A stretch of DNA of 64,000 bases from Centropus unirufus (lineage: Eukaryota > Chordata > Aves > Cuculiformes > Centropidae). Numbering within the stretch: position 1 is the stretch's first letter; the number at the start of each line of letters is the position of its first letter. The position numbers and the translations under genes were made by a program. The stretch lies in assembly GCA_013397695.1 (NCBI GenBank), contig VYZI01000021.1, forward strand, positions 2,921,924 through 2,985,923. Direction: 5' to 3'. Positions 63,372 to 64,000 of this stretch are shown here, one piece after another. The notes under the pieces were generated by a model. It ran no database searches, had not been told where the DNA came from, and worked only from the letters and a program-made list of their open reading frames with translations.

Positions 63372-64000
63372 ACAATTTTTTTTTTTTAATAATTCCAGGG
63401 AAGGGGAAACAAACCACAAACATTCATTAAGCAAACAGCTGTGGACTGGAGGAGATCAGAAGTGCAGTCTGGAAGCCATGTGTGCTTCTCATGTTACAAT
63501 AACTGGGAAATGATGATCAGCAGCAGGTATGGAAACACAATAGTCATAGGAAAGCTGAAAAAAAAGAGTATATCTAAATCCTGCTCAGAATAATAGATCT
63601 GCTCTGAAATCTACTTGATCACCGAAGAGCTGTTTTTTAGCTGAGAGAGCACAAATAGTCAGCACGTGAAACTACTCAAGAACTGACAGCCTTCTCTCCT
63701 CAACAGTATATTTATATAGAAACAATGCAAACATCAATTTAAAAGTTAGTGTTTAGCCACTACATTTTATTTTCTTCTCAGCCTGGCATGTAATCTGTTC
63801 ATCTGTTGGCTGTTCACTAAGTTAGGGACCTATGTGTCACACCAGCAATCAGTGAGTTGTGGAACATCGGGCTCATTCTGAATTATTTGAACCAGGCAAT
63901 TTTATACATTCTCACTGATCTGCCCAACAAAGTCTTACTGTCTCACAATGCCATGGGACACTTTAACATGTGAATCACTGGTGTCCTGTCCACAAATTAA

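Noticed and set aside
1..64000. tRNA, rRNA, CRISPR array, operon, phage or integrated virus
   Set aside because: I saw no tRNA B-box in a cloverleaf context, no spaced direct-repeat array, no compact gene arrangement and no recognisable retroviral or viral reading frame.

Overview
This window reads as vertebrate nuclear DNA with no protein-coding gene that I can recognise. It is AT-rich and CpG-poor. The open frames are short: the two longest, 183 and 177 codons, are within what chance gives in 64 kb of six-frame sequence. The repeat content points to a sauropsid (bird, less likely turtle or crocodilian). There are old, diverged MIR/CORE-SINE-type copies, one copy of the 'ggtccatc... cagtggc... 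cttcagaggaagg' CR1/L3-type element common in birds, turtles and crocodilians, and several remnants of the amniote repeat built on 'cttcaatggagt / ccagtgtaa / gatctggccc'. I saw no Alu, B1 or young L1. The low repeat load favours a bird. This is inference from remembered consensus motifs, not a database search.

Layout. From 1 to 15 kb the sequence is mostly unique and AT-rich, with (AAAT)n runs near 0.9 and 2.5 kb, a purine-skewed tract at 3.1-3.6 kb, a 105-base assembly gap at 6.86 kb and a MIR-like remnant at 9.2 kb. From 15 to 20 kb there is the CR1/L3-type copy, a block at 17.2-17.7 kb that looks regulatory (PBX-HOX, MEIS and POU-like sites), and two MIR-like copies. From 20 to 30 kb it is unique sequence with homeodomain-site-rich blocks at 25.2 and 26.7 kb and an ATAGAT microsatellite at 29.3 kb. 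At 30.1-30.4 kb on the minus strand lies a short coding-like stretch next to an A-rich tract, possibly a retrocopy fragment. From 34 to 38 kb GC is higher, with a strong G-quadruplex motif at 35.7 kb. From 38 to 60 kb it is again unique, with a few exon-like segments (48.4 and 48.7 kb most notable). From 60 to 64 kb there is a cluster of perfect inverted repeats, amniote-repeat remnants and two more G-quadruplex motifs.

The most economical reading is an intergenic or long-intron region carrying distal regulatory elements, possibly with non-coding transcripts. I found no gene set, operon, CRISPR array or novel system. The observations worth following are local: perfect inverted repeats, G-quadruplex motifs, candidate enhancers and exon-like segments. 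None is proven by sequence inspection alone.
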